Of a DNA stretch of 64,000 nt, positions 23,118-38,900 are shown piece after piece (the first letter of the stretch is position 1; every line of letters starts with the position of its first letter). The notes beneath the pieces were generated by a model. The model was given only the letters and a program-made list of their open reading frames with translations. It ran no database searches and was not told the DNA's origin. The stretch spans positions 631,001 to 695,000 of the forward strand of contig NC_135560.1 of NCBI RefSeq assembly GCF_964340395.1, written 5' to 3'. The stretch comes from Glandiceps talaboti. Its lineage: Eukaryota > Hemichordata > Enteropneusta > Spengelidae. Position numbers and translations under genes: made by a program.

Positions 23118-23730
23118 TGGTCGTCTACATTGTTCCTTCCTCAAAGACATTTTTATACTTCATAGTCTCTTTTACGTCAATCAATATGCATGTTGTGTAG
23201 GAAGAAAACTTCGCTGACAGTAATCAACAAAATGGGAAAGATGTGTCCCAAATAGCCACTGACCGCTGTAAGCTGAACCCTTATTTACTTCAAAACCCCA
23301 TTTTGAACTTTAAAAAAAATGTCACCGTTTATCGATTCTCTATGCTTATATAAAGTCAGCTTATGAAATAACAACAACTCCCCAAGATTGAGAGTTGCTT
23401 GTTTGATTGACATGTGATTCAGGCCAGAGCCTCTGCTGGGTGATCTCCTTATAAGGATGTCTCAAGAACCAGTCATCTAAAGGGCGTACAAGCGTGTTGT
23501 TATGACCACAGTGCATTCTGGGTGACTGGACACCTACTAGCTTTTCATTAGCTATCTTCCAGCACCCAGTCGCATTTGTCATTTTCATTATTTTCATTTC
23601 ATTTGTATTTATTTATTAATTTGTGTTATTGCGAATAAAGAACTTATATTATCACATCTACACGTTAACCCACGGACTACCACGTACATGCATGTACTGT
23701 CTGCATAGCTGTTTAGAGACAAATTCATAT
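23118..23730. other. Intronic sequence, nothing firm
   Basis: Unique sequence between the Tc1-like element and the 37-bp array. A piece near 23505 (GTGCATTCTGGGTGACTGG) resembles a dispersed fragment at about 46735. Confidence 0.4.
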
Positions 23731-23734
23731 ATAT

Positions 23735-26700
23735 GTACAGTGTATACATTATACCTTAAGTTATAGTATATGTACAGTGTATACATTATACCTTAAGTTA
23801 TAGTATATGTACAGTGTATACATTATATAACGTAAGTTATAGTATATGTATATTGTATACATTATATAACGTAAGTTATAGTATGTACAGTATGTACAGT
23901 GTATACATTATACCTTAGGTTATAGTATATGTACAGTGTATACATTATACCTTAAGTTATAGTATATGTACAGTGTATACATTATACCTTAAGTTATAGT
24001 ATATGTACAGTGTATACATTATACCTTAAGTTATAGTATATGTACAGTGTATACATTATACCTTAAGTTATAGTATATGTACAGTGTATACATTATACCT
24101 TAAGTTATAGTATATGTACAGTGTATACATTATATAACGTAAGTTATAGTATATGTACAGTGTATACATTATATAACGTAAGTTATAGTATATGTACAGT
24201 GTATACATTATACCTTAAGTTATAGTATATGTACAGTGTATACATTATATAACGTAAGTTATAGTATATGTACAGTGTATACATTATACCTTAAGTTATA
24301 GTATATGTACAGTGTATACATTATACCGTAAGTTATAGTATATGTACAGTGTATACATTATACCTTAGGTTATAGTATATGTACAGTGTATACATTATAC
24401 CTTAGGTTATAGTATATGTACAGTGTATACATTATACCTTAGGTTATAGTATATGTACAGTGTATACATTATACCTTAAGTTATAGTATATGTACAGTGT
24501 ATACATTATACCTTAAGTTATAGTATATGTACAGTGTATACATTATACCTTAAGTTATAGTATATGTACAGTGTATACATTATACCTTAGGTTATAGTAT
24601 ATGTACAGTGTATACATTATACCTTAGGTTATAGTATATGTACAGTGTATACATTATACCTTAAGTTATAGTATATGTACAGTGTATACATTATACCTTA
24701 AGTTATAGTATATGTACAGTGTATACATTATACCTTAGGTTATAGTATATGTACAGTGTATACATTATACCTTAGGTTATATTATATGTACAGTGTATAC
24801 ATTATACCTTAGGTTATAGTATATGTACAGTGTATACATTATACCTTAGGTTATAGTATATGTACAGTGTATACATTATACCTTAAGTTATAGTATATGT
24901 ACAGTGTATACATTATACCTTAGGTTATAGTATAAGTATATTGTATACATTATACCGTAAGTTATAGTATATGTACAGTGTATACATTATACCTTAAGTT
25001 ATAGTATATGTACAGTGTATACATTATACCTTAGGTTATAGTATATGTATATTGTATACATTATACCGTAAGTTATAGTATATGTACAGTGTATACATTA
25101 TACCTTAAGTTATAGTATATGTACAGTGTATACATTATACCTTAGGTTATAGTATATGTATATTGTATACATTATACCGTAAGTTATAGTATATGTACAG
25201 TGTATACATTATACCTTAAGTTATAGTATATGTACAGTGTATACATTATACCTTAAGTTATAGTATATGTACAGTGTATACATTATACCTTAAGTTATAG
25301 TATATGTACAGTGTATACATTATACCTTAAGTTATAGTATATGTACAGTGTATACATTATACCTTAAGTTATAGTATATGTACAGTGTATACATTATACC
25401 TTAGGTTATAGTATATGTACAGTATATGCTGTACCTTAGGTTATAGTATATGTACAGTATATACATTATACCTTAGGTTATAGTATATGTACAGTGTATA
25501 CATTATACCTTAGGTTATAGTATATGTACAGTGTATACATTATACCTTAGGTTATAGTATATGTACAGTGTATACATTATACCTTAAGTTATAGTATATG
25601 TACAGTGTATACATTATACCTTAAGTTATAGTATTTGTACAGTGTATACATTATACCTTAAGTTATTATAGTATATGTACAGTGTATACATTATACCTTA
25701 AGTTATATTATATGTACAGTGTATACATTATACCTTAAGTTATAGTATATGTACAGTGTATACATTATACCTTAGGTTATAGTATAAGTATATTGTATAC
25801 ATTATACCTTAAGTTATATTATATGTACAGTGTATACATTATACCTTAAGTTATATTATATGTACAGTGTATACATTATACCTTAAGTTATATTATATGT
25901 ACAGTGTATACATTATACCTTAAGTTATAGTATATGTACAGTGTATACATTATACCTTAAGTTATATTATATGTACAGTGTATACATTATACCTTAAGTT
26001 ATATTATATGTACAGTGTATACATTATACCTTAAGTTATAGTATATGTACAGTGTATACATTATACCTTAGGTTATACTTATAGTATATGTATATTGTAT
26101 ACATTATACCTTAAGTTATAGTATATGTACAGTGTATACATTATACCTTAGGTTATACTTATAGTATATGTATATTGTATACATTATACCTTAAGTTATA
26201 GTATATGTACAGTGTATACATTATACCTAAGTTATAGTATATGTACAGTGTATACATTATATAACGTAAGTTATAGTATATGTACAGTATATGCTGTACC
26301 TTAGGTTATAGTATATGTACAGTATATACATTATATCTTAGGTTATAGTATATGTACAGTATATGCTGTACCTTAGGTTATAGTATATGTACAGTGTATA
26401 CATTATACCTTAGGTTATAGTATATGTACAGTGTATACATTATACCTTAGGTTATAGTATATGTACAGTGTATACATTATACCTTAGGTTATAGTATATG
26501 TACAGTGTATACATTATACCTTAGGTTATAGTATATGTACAGTGTATACATTATACCTTAAGTTATAGTATATGTACAGTGTATACATTATACCTTAAGT
26601 TATAGTATTTGTACAGTGTATACATTATACCTTAAGTTATAGTATATGTACAGTGTATACATTATATAACGTAAGTTATAGTATATGTACAGTGTATACA

Positions 26701-26787
26701 TTATATAACGTAAGTTATAGTATATGTACAGTGTATACATTATACCTTAAGTTATATTATATGTACAGTGTATACATTATACCTTAA
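23735..26787. repeat. 37-bp minisatellite, left part, about 82 copies
   Basis: Units carry TATATGTACAGTGTATACAT followed by TATACCTTAAGTTATAG. Variants include ATATAACGTAAG, CCTTAGG and CAGTATATGCTGTACC. A TTAA element interrupts the array at 26787. The units are rich in the palindromic strings GTATAC and TTAA. Confidence 0.95.
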
Positions 26788-29211
26788 AGGTGATTCAAAA
26801 TGCTCACATTCACTATCGCTAATTTGCTAGACGACATGTTTGTGAAATGCATTCTGGTTTTAAAACTTTTCAAAAGCGTCTGCAAACACCTTAAAATGAC
26901 CCTTTTTCAGTCACTTCCCTTCGGATTTACTTCGAGAGTTTTCGGGTATTTCCGGTCCCACCTAGACCACGGGAATTTATGACGTCATAAAGAGACATGG
27001 ATAGCACGTAGCCTATGGCGAGCGTAGTCACTAGGTGAACAAAACTCAACAGCATTGTGAAAAAATACATTGCTAGTGGTTGTAACAGACATCAGTAAAC
27101 AAAAACTACACTCTACATGTCTTATTAACCAACATTTACCGATATTTACTCACACTTTCTGACTAATTGGCAGTGTCTGTGGGTATAAATGCTAAAATAT
27201 GATCTCCCCATATTATGGAAAAATAAATCAAAAACGGCTAGACTAGATATATATAAACACTTGTAATGTCGCGTGTTTCACATTCATTGACTTTTATTTA
27301 TCTGATTTTTTATTATTTGCCGACAAGAAGCATTACGATACCGTGGTGACGTTTGACGGCATCCCCGGGCCAAGGACGGCATATTTTAGCCCAATCGTAC
27401 TCGCGTCGCCTTTTGAACAGTGCATTTAACAACAAAGTAAACATATTTCATCTCGAATAAATATACTAGCTATTAGAATACCAATGGGAAACTTCAAGAA
27501 GGCGTATCGGGACATGTGCCACAATATATTTGTTGGTCCCATAATACACTAATTGATTCGATTTGCTCCGAGCATATGGAAGTACGCCCGAGTCATTGCA
27601 TCATGTACATGTAAATGGAACTGTGACCGACCTAATTTTGTTGTCCATATATAAAATGAGACTGACCTGCAAATTTTTCACAGTTTTCGTTGTGGTCTTG
27701 TATTGTCACATGTTTGGCTTGTGAACACAAGTTTACATCTATTATTGTCTAGGGCGTAATACTCTAGTCCGAGTCTGAAACCCATATAAAACCTAAGAAA
27801 CTCGCATTCGGATCGGACAGAACAGAAGTAGGTCTCATCGACTTGTTGGGGACTCGAATTATTGCTTGTTTTTATCACGGTATACAGGTGATTATTATAT
27901 ATCGGTAGAGGGGTAGTGTTGTCAAGTTTTGTGCAGTCACCGCGGCCGCGGCAGTAAGCTCATACTAGGCCGCCGATCAAAGCTGAAGCAGTGTATGTAC
28001 AATGTACGTATGGAATCGGGAGAGCACAGCGCACATTCGTGTCGGGTTAAAATTTATCCACGTGTTGATGTAATCCATATTTATCAATCAGATATATTGT
28101 AAAATTCTTCAAGTCGTACAGAAATAACGTCTCTAACTTCAAAACAAACCCTGAGAAACGGGACCGGACGCGGCTAGCCAAGTATCTAGTTGCAGGCTTT
28201 CTTTCATAACCATGTGCTGGGGTCACGACCTTGATTGCCGACGTCAATATTGTCCAATCGTATTTGATATCATGAACACATCGCGATATTTGATTTGTTG
28301 GTTTCCTAAACTGTACACTTCGAAAACCATGATTCGTTACAGAATTCTTCTAATGAATATTAAATAGGCATGTTGCATTGTTGCATTAAATTAAGTGATA
28401 TCGCAACAAGGGAAACCATACAAGTTTTCTTCCAGACGAGTTGCTAAAGTCATGTAAATGACAACACTAAACTCACGAAATTTCCTCAATTCTTTACAAT
28501 TTTATTGCTGATGATATGGCAATCTAATAGCTAGTATATTTATTCAAGATAAATATGTTTACTTTGTTGCTAAATGCGCCGTTCAAAAGGCGACATCAGT
28601 GAGTATAGTCGAGCATAGTGGGCTATAATATGCTGTCGACGCCATGACTGTCGAAGATATTGTAATGCTTCTCCTCGGCAAATAATTAAAAAAATCAGAT
28701 AAATAAATTGAAACACGCGAGCGACATTACAAGTGTTTATGTATATCTACACTGTAGTCTAGCCGTTTTGATTTATTTTGCCATAATATGGGGAGATCAT
28801 ATTTTAGCATTTATACCCACAGACACTGCCAATTAGTCAGAAAGTGTGAGTAAATATCGGTAAATGTTGGTTAATAAGACATGTAGAGTGTAGTTTTTGT
28901 TTACTGATGTCTGTTACAACCACTAGCAATGTATTTTTTCACAATGCTGTTGAGTTTTGTTCACCTAGTGACTACGCTCGCCATAGGCTACGTGCTATCC
29001 ATGTCTCTTTATGACGTCATAAAATCCCGTGGTCTAGGTGGGACCGGAAATACCCGAAAACTCTCGAAGTAAATCCGAAGGGAAGTGACTGAAAAAGGGT
29101 CATTTTAAGGTGTTTGCAGACGCTTTTGAAAAGTTTTAAAACCAGAATGCATTTCACAAACATGTCGTCTAGCAAATTAGCGATAGTGAATGTGAGCATT
29201 TTGAATCACCT
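26788..29211. mobile_element. TTAA-flanked foldback DNA transposon
   Basis: The 2424-bp element starts AGGTGATTCAAAATGCTCAC and ends with its inverse. It is flanked on both sides by TTAA (26784-26787 and 29212-29215). The inverted repeats run about 700 bp (26788 to about 27490 and about 28530 to 29211), with a 1-kb middle lacking any recognised protein. The same 60-residue frame appears on opposite strands in the two arms. It is inserted in a CCTTAAGTTATAG unit of the 37-bp array. TTAA targets are typical of piggyBac and Kolobok superfamilies, but no transposase is seen, so the family is not assigned. Confidence 0.9.
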
Positions 29212-29877
29212 TTAAGTTATAGTATATGTACAGTGTATACATTATACCTTAGGTTATAGTATATGTACAGTGTATATACATTATACCTTAGGTTATAGTA
29301 TATGTACAGTGTATACATTATACCTTAGGTTATAGTATATGTACAGTGTATACATTATACCTTAGGTTATAGTATATGTACAGTGTATACATTATATAAC
29401 GTAAGTTATAGTATATGTATATTGTATACATTATACCTTAGGTTATAGTATATGTACAGTGTATACATTATACCTTAGGTTATAGTATATGTACAGTGTA
29501 TACATTATACCTTAAGTTATAGTATATGTACAGTATATGCTGTACCTTAGGTTATAGTATATGTACAGTGTATATACATTATACCTAAGTTATAGTATAT
29601 GTACAGTGTATACATTATACCTAAGTTATAGTATATGTACAGTGTATACATTATACCTTAGGTTATAGTATATGTACAGTGTATACATTATACCTTAAGT
29701 TATAGTATATGTACAGTATATGCTGTACCTTAGGTTATAGTATATGTACAGTGTATATACATTATACCTAAGTTATAGTATATGTACAGTGTATACATTA
29801 TACCTAAGTTATAGTATATGTACAGTGTATACATTATACCTTAAGTTATAGTATATGTACAGTATATGCTGTACCTT
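29212..29877. repeat. 37-bp minisatellite, right part, about 18 copies
   Basis: Continuation of the array of 23735-26787 after the TTAA element, with the same unit and variants. Confidence 0.95.
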
Positions 29878-30840
29878 ACACAGCATCACACAGACATTAT
29901 ATGTGTGATACTACATAGTAACATACTGCCTTTTTTAATGTGTTTAGAAATAACAATACCCTAATTTAAAGCAAGGTGAAAATTAATTAATTATAGAATA
30001 ACTTATAAATAATTGGTTTGATGCTAAAGGACCCTAGGGGATATTTGTACACTTCATATTAAAAGTATAAATGTAAACACCAAATATGTAATATTATGGT
30101 GAAATGAGGCCCATTGTAGGTAGTTCTAAAGACATGTATATGCTGTAGTCTGAATTACCTATACACAGACTGTTATAAGGTAAATACACAAAAATCACTG
30201 TACATAGAACATATCACATTGAGCTATACACAGCTGTTCTAGCAAAGCATACATTATTGATTATATCTCTACACATGTAGTTTATACAGCACATTATTGT
30301 ACATGTCTAATACATAGGTCACTGCCACATTATAACCAGTATATGTCAGATAAGACTACAACTATTTAACAGAGTCCCGAGTCATGTATCATGATCACAG
30401 CTTTCTCTAAATCATAGACAAGATAACAACATTATCTGAGAGTGAATACATGACATTAAAGGTTTCAATTTATCAACATGCAATCTACTATATATGATAA
30501 TATACCAAATAAATGCAATGCAGTATTTTTGTACAATATATGTCAAACAACAGACTATTATAATATGACATTTTGATTGAGTAGTGCTATTTTTTTACAG
30601 GTTATATTTTGCAGAAGAGCTATATTGACCTCAATACCCATAAAAACTATATTTGGATGAGACCTACCATACATAAAGGTGCTATGAAATAGGAAGCCAT
30701 CCATACACTGAGTGCATCCTGGCCTGCCACAATCACGTCATTACATATTCAGCAACTCATTACATATTCATATCCTACGTATTTCCACTCTACATTCTAG
30801 TGAACAGTCAATCATAAACTAATCTTAAAGTTTAAGTGTG
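29878..30840. other. Intronic sequence, nothing recognised
   Basis: AT-rich unique DNA with no coding or repeat structure that I can support. Confidence 0.5.
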
Positions 30841-30844
30841 TGCT

Positions 30845-32810
30845 AGGAATGTATACATTGTACTAGGAGTCTATACATTGAACTAGGAGTCTATACATCG
30901 TACTAGGAGTTTATACATTGTACTAGGAATCTATACGTTGTACTAGGAGTCTATACATTGTACTAGGAATCTATATATTGTATTAGGAGTCTATACATTG
31001 TACTGGGAGTCTATACATTGAACTAGGAATGTATACATTGTACTAGGAGTCTATACATTGAACTAGGAATGTATACATTGTACTAGGAGTCTATACATTG
31101 TACTAGGAGTCTATACATTGTACTAGGAGTCTATACATTGTACTAGGAGTCTATACATTGTACTAGGAGTCTATACGTTGTACTGGGAGTCTATACATTG
31201 TACTAGGAATGTATACATTGTACTAGGAGTCTATACATTGAACTAGGAATGTATACATTGTACTAGGAGTCTATACATTGTACTAGGAATGTATACGTTG
31301 TACTAGGAGTCTATACATTGTACTAGGAATGTATACATTGTACTAGGAGTCTATACATTGAACTAGGAGTCTATACATTGTACTAGGAGTCTATATATTG
31401 TATTAGGAATATATACATTGTACCGGTACTAGGAGTCTATACATTGTACTAGGAGTCTATACATCGTACTAGGAGTTTATACATTGTACTAGGAATCTAT
31501 ACGTTGTACTAGGAGTCTATACATTGTACTAGGAATCTATATATTGTATTAGGAATCTATACATTGTACCGGTACTAGGAGTCTATACATTGTACTAGGA
31601 GTCTATCTGTTGTACCGGTACTAGGAGTCTATACATTGTACTAGGAATCTATATACATTATATTGTACTAGGAGTCTATACATTGTACTAGGAGTCTATA
31701 CATTGTACTAGGAGTCTATACATTGTATTAGGAATCTATACATTGTACTAGGAGTCTAATACATTGTACTAGGAGTCTATACATTGTACTAGGAATCTAT
31801 ATGTTGTACTAGGAATCTATACGTTGTACTAGGAATCTATACGTTGTACTAGGAATCTATACGTTGTACTAGGAGTCTATACATTGTAGTAGGAGTCTAT
31901 ACGTTGTACTAGGAGTCTATACGTTGTACTAGGAGTCTATACGTTGTACTAGGAGTCTATACATTGTACTAGGAGTCTATATATTGTATTAGGAATCTAT
32001 ACATTGTACCGGTACTAGGAGTCTATACATTGTACTAGGAGTCTATACATTGTACTAGGAGTCTATACGTTGTACTAGGAGTCTATACATTGTATTAGGA
32101 ATCTATACATTGTACTAGGAGTCTAATACATTGTACTAGGAGTCTATACATTGTACTAGGAGTCTATACGTTGTACTAGGAATCTATATGTTGTACTAGG
32201 AATCTATACGTTGTACTAGGAATCTATACGTTGTACTAGGAATCTATACGTTGTACTAGGAGTCTATACATTGTAGTAGGAGTCTATACGTTGTACTAGG
32301 AGTCTATACGTTGTACTAGGAGTCTATACGTTGTACTAGGAGTCTATACATTGTACTAGGAGTCTATACGTTGTACTAGGAGTCTATACATTGTACTAGG
32401 AATCTATATACATTATATTGTACTAGGAGTCTATACATTGTACTCAGAGTCTATACATTGTATTAGGAGTCTATACATTGTACTAGGAATCTATACATTG
32501 TACTAGGAATATATACATTATATTGTACTAGGAGTCTATACGTTGTACTAGGAGTCTATACATTGTACTAGGAGTCTATCTGTTGTACCGGTACTAGGAG
32601 TCTATACATTGTACTAGGAATCTATACATTGTACTAGGAATCTATATACAAAATGTACATTATATTGTACTAGAAGTCTATACGTTGTACTAGGAGTCTA
32701 ATATATTGTACTAGAAGTCTATACGTTGTACTAGGAGTCTAATATATTGTACTATAGGAGTATTATCATACATTGTAATAGGAGTCTTATAATATATCGG
32801 TATTGTACAA
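30845..32810. repeat. 20-bp minisatellite, about 97 copies
   Basis: Unit GTCTATACATTGTACTAGGA. Variants include AATCTATACGTTG, ACCGGTACTAGG insertions and ATATACATTATATTG insertions. The block containing GTACCGGTACTAGG recurs at several points, showing higher-order duplication. Confidence 0.95.
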
Positions 32811-32814
32811 GGAC

Positions 32815-33540
32815 CCTAATAGTGCTATTAGTTAGCAACCCTTTGTAGATTTTGGCATCATGATACCTCTAGTCAGATGAGATAAATCCAAATTAATTGG
32901 CCCGACAACCATGTATGAGTAATTTATATGGAGAACAATTTTTTGTGTGTTCTCAAAACATCTAGGCCATCTTAGGCAAATTTCAACGTTTCTTCAAAGA
33001 TGCAGCTAACGTTAGCTTTAATTTAAAATATCAAATGTAATGGACAACTTACAATGTTGGCACCTGATGAAATGAAAAATGAAAACAATCGACTCTCAGT
33101 ACCAAGGAAAGCAAAGCATACAATCAGACAACACATTATTTTTTTAAAAATTACAATCATACTGAAGTTATTTTATGAAGCTAACTTGCCTTATTTATAA
33201 AGTTAAAACACCACTATCAAAGTATCATATGTTTACTTTCACTTCAAATTGATTATGGCCACACACGTGGGGAACTCAGGTAAATTGATCAGGAACTGGT
33301 AACATATACTGGCTTTATATATGGAATACTTTTCCCTCAGTGATAGGATGACTTGACGTCACACTTTCTCAAAGTGAACACTGGATGGCACTGTATTTAA
33401 GGGCAAAATGGTGACATACATGACCTTGTTATTTCGGCGGCTAAAATTGATTTTAAGATATACCAAAGACAATTGAATTTAAAAAAATAGTATAAATCAC
33501 TTGTCACACATTTATTTCATCAATAGAAATTGCAATGTCA
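32815..33540. other. Intronic sequence, nothing recognised
   Basis: Unique DNA between an array and a dispersed element. No exon-like sequence found. Confidence 0.5.
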
Positions 33541-33544
33541 TTTG

Positions 33545-34060
<516 letters not shown>

Positions 34061-34534
34061 TACTGAATCAACAAAGGAACATGTAAAAATAAATAACAGT
34101 GCAACCTAAACCTCATTCCTGCTATTACCAATCAAAGGAACTATGTTTACCTAAATAGATTTCATTAAAACACTTCAGTATAAAAAGGCTTTCTTGACCA
34201 AAATGATTGTATGAGAACATTCCAACTAAAAAGTTAACTATTCTATATGTCTAGAGTATTTTCTGTACTAATATATAAGAAAAGAGGTTTCCAACATTTT
34301 CATTCAATTCATATGTAAATGATATGACACACTTTAGCAAATCAATTTACAGTCAAGTATATCTTGGCTTAGCTTACCATTGTAACATAGCTGAGTTTAA
34401 CTGCAATACCATTTCGTTGAGAGAATTGAAAACATAAAAATTATCAAGAACATTAACTTACCAAATACCACAGTAAACTTAAACATATTGATATCAGGTG
34501 CTATTAGAACTTAATTTATTAACTAGATTTAAAC

Positions 34535-35665
34535 TTAATGCCTCCCGTAATTAAGAAAATAACTCATTTATTTATAACTCAAAAAACTATGGTAACAGGC
34601 TTTGTTTTTGGACAAGCGTGCTTTCTTAATGTATGTGCCAAATTACCTAAAATTATCAATTATGCAAATTTTTCATTAAAACTGTAAGCTATACCAACAA
34701 ATTTTATAGGACATATCCGCTTTGTTATGGTTAATGTATGTGCTAAATTATATTGAAATTTAAGTATGCATTCTTATGATATATCCTAATTACCGAAAAT
34801 CATTAATCATGCAAATTAGTTATTAACACTGTAATGGTATATCAACAAACTTTATAGGGCGTATAAACTTTGTTATGTTTAATGTATGAAATAAATTATA
34901 TTGAATTTGAAGTATGCAGTCTTAAGATATAGCCTAATTACCAAAAATAATTAAATATGCTAATTATTCACTAAATCTTTAAGCGAAATCAACTTTTATA
35001 GGAGATATGCACTCTGTTATGTTTAACGTATGAACTAAATTATATTGAAATTGAAGTATGCAGTCTTAAGATATAGCCTAATTACCGAAAATAATTAATT
35101 ATGCTAATTATTCATTAACACTGTAAGGTACATCAACTAACTTTATAGGACATACACAATTTGTTATGGTTAATGTATGTATTGAATTGTATTTAAATTG
35201 AAGTATGCAGTCGTAAGATATAGCCTAATTACCTAGAATCATTAATTATGCAAATTATTCTTTAACAGTGAAAGGTACATCAACAAGCTTTACAGGACAT
35301 ATGTGTTTTCTTATGGTTAACATATGTACTAATTTATATTGAATTTGAAGTATGCATTCTTAAGATATAGGCTAATTACCAAAAATAATTAATTATGCAA
35401 TATATTCTTTAACGCTGTAAGGTACACCAACAAATTTTATGGGACAAATGTATGTTGTTATAACGAATATACTAAATTATATTGAAATTGAAGTATGCAG
35501 TCTTAAGATATTGCTTAATTATTTGATTTCATTAATATGCAAATTTCTCTAATTAAACATTAACCGATCTGGCTGAAAACCTAATCAGGTCTAGCTATTA
35601 CCCTAAAGATTATATTTTCCAAATTTCATTACAATTCAGCCAGCCAAATTTTAGAAAATGATGAC

Positions 35666-35704
<39 letters not shown>

Positions 35705-35740
35705 TTTGTATTTTAATACCTCCCGTACCCTTACGGGAGG
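34535..35740. mobile_element. Non-autonomous element of about 155-bp tandem segments with terminal hairpin
   Basis: About six diverged segments each carry AAGTATGCAGTCTTAAGATA followed by TAGCCTAATTACC and AATTATGCAAATTATTC. The left end has GCCTCCCGTAATTAAG. The right end has a CAGA tract (about 35667-35703) and the hairpin TACCTCCCGTA...TTACGGGAGGTA (35718-35742), followed by an 18-G run. Same architecture as 5400-6152. Confidence 0.65.
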
Positions 35741-35989
35741 TAAAAATGGGGGGGGGGGGGGGGGGTAATGGCAATTTTGAGCATTTTGACTCATGATGTA
35801 GAAACCCCAGCATATGTATTCCATATTTTGTGTTGAATCTGGCTCATACATGGTATAAGAACAGTTGTATGGCCATCTTAGTGAGCTATTAAAGAAGAAA
35901 TACAAACTTTTCTTATCAAACAATGACAAATGTAATACACAGCTCTGTATGACAAGACACTAGTGTCTTAAGACCACAGAAAGTATGTT

Positions 35990-38900
35990 CCATTTTATTT
36001 ACATTCTGCATGTTATTATGATGATAAAACACTTATTTTATTTGCATTCTGCATGTTATTATGATCAAACACTTATTTTATTTACATTCTGTATGTTGTT
36101 ATGATGATAAAACACTTATTTTATTTGCATTCTGCATGTTATTATGATCAAACACTTATTTTATTTACATTCTGTATGTTATTATTATGATCAAACACTT
36201 ATTTTAATTACATTCTGTATGTTATTATGATCAAACACTTATTTTATTTGCATTCTGTATATTATTATGATCAAACACTTATTTTATTTGCATTCTGTAT
36301 GTTATTATGACCAAACACTTATTTTATTTACATTCTGTATGTTATTATGATGATAAAACACTTATTTTATTTGCATTCTGCATGTTATTATGATCAAACA
36401 CTTATTTTATTTACATTCTGTATGTTATTATTATGATCAAACACTTATTTTAATTACATTCTGCATGTTATTATGATCAAACACTTATTTTATTTGCATT
36501 CTGCATGTTATTATGATCAAACACTTATTTTATTTACATTCTGTATGTTATTATTATGATCAAACACTTATTTTATTTACATTCTGCATGTTATTATGAT
36601 CAAACACTTATTTTATTTACATTCTGTATGTTATTATTGTGATCGAACACTTATTTTATTTGCATTCTGTATATTATTATGATCAAACACTTATTTTATT
36701 TGCATTCTGTATGTTATTATGATGATAAAACACTTATTTTATTTGCATTCTGTATGTTATTATTATGATCAAACACTTATTTTATTTACATTCTGCATGT
36801 TATTATGATCAAACACTTATTTTATTTGCATTCTGTATATTATTGTGATCGAACACTTATTTTATTTGCATTCTGTATATTATGATCAAACACTTATTTT
36901 ATTTGCATTATCATTCTGTATATTATTATGATCAAACACTTATTTTATTTCCATTCTGCATGTTATTATGATCAAACACTTATTTTATTTACATTCTGTA
37001 TGTTATTATGATGATAAAACACTTATTTTATTTGCATTCTGCATGTTATTATGATCAAACACTTATTTTATTTACATTCTGTATGTTATTATTATGATCA
37101 AACACTTATTTTAATTACATTCTGCATGTTATTATGATCAAACACTTATTTTATTTGCATTCTGTATATTATTGTGATCAAACACTTACTTTATTTGCAT
37201 TCTGTATATTATTATGATCAAACACTTATTTTATTTGCATTATCATTCTGTATATTATTATGATCAAACACTTATTTTATTTGCATTCTGCATGTTATTA
37301 TGATCAAACACTTATTTTATTTACATTCTGTATGTTATTATGATGATAAAACACTTATTTTATTTGCATTCTGCATGTTATTATGATCAAACACTTATTT
37401 TATTTACATTCTGTATGTTATTATTATGATCAAACACTTATTTTAATTACATTCTGCATGTTATTATGATCAAACACTTATTTTATTTGCATTCTGTATA
37501 TTATTGTGATCAAACACTTATTTTATTTGCATTCTGTATATTATTATGATCAAACACTTATTTTATTTGCATTCTGTATGTTATTATGATGATAAAACAC
37601 TTATTTTATTTGCATTCTGCATGTTATTATGATCAAACACTTATTTTATTTACATTCTGTATGTTATTATTATGATCAAACACTTATTTTATTTACATTC
37701 TGCATGTTATTATGATCAAACACTTATTTTATTTGCATTCTGTATATTATTGTGATCGAACACTTATTTTATTTGCATTCTGTATATTATTATGATCAAA
37801 CACTTATTTTATTTGCATTCTGTATGTTATTATGATGATAAAACACTTATTTTATTTGCATTCTGTATGTTATTATTAAGATCAAACACTTATTTTATTT
37901 ACATTCTGCATGTTATTATGATCAAACACTTATTCTATTTGCATTCTGTATATTATTGTGATCGAACACTTATTTTATTTGCATTCTGTATATTATTATG
38001 ATCAAACACATTTTATTTGCATTATCATTCTGTATATTATTATGATCAAACACTTATTTTATTTGCATTCTGCATGTTATTATGATCAAACACTTATTTT
38101 ATTTACATTCTGTATGTTATTATGATGATAAAACACTTATTTTATTTGCATTCTGCATGTTATTATGATCAAACACTTATTTTATTTACATTCTGTATGT
38201 TATTATTATGATCAAACACTTATTTTAATTACATTCTGCATGTTATTATGATCAAACACTTATTTTATTTGCATTCTGTATATTATTGTGATCAAACACT
38301 TATTTTATTTGCATTCTGTATATTATTATGATCAAACACTTATTTTATTTGCATTCTGTATGTTATTATGATGATAAAACACTTATTTTATTTGCATTCT
38401 GCATGTTATTATGATCAAACACTTATTTTATTTACATTCTGTATGTTATTATGATGATCAAACACTTATTTTATTTACATTCTGCATGTTATTATGATCA
38501 AACACTTATTTTATTTGCATTCTGTATATTATTGTGATCGAACACTTATTTTATTTGCATTCTGTATATTATTGTGATCGAACACTTATTTTATTTGCAT
38601 TCTGTATATTATTATGATCAAACACTTATTTTATTTTATTTGCATTCTGTATATTATTATGATCAAACACTTATTTTATTTGCATTCTGTATGTTATTAT
38701 GATGATAAAACACTTATTTTATTTGCATTCTGTATGTTATTATTATGATCAAACACTTATTTTATTTACATTCTGCATGTTATTATGATCAAACACTTAT
38801 TTTATTTGCATTCTGTATATTATTGTGATCGAACACTTATTTTATTTGCATTCTGTATATTATTATGATCAAACACTTATTTTATTTGCATTATCATTCT

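Noticed and set aside
26800-29199. Identical 60-codon frames on opposite strands
   Set aside because: They are the two copies of the inverted repeat of a transposon, with no known domain.
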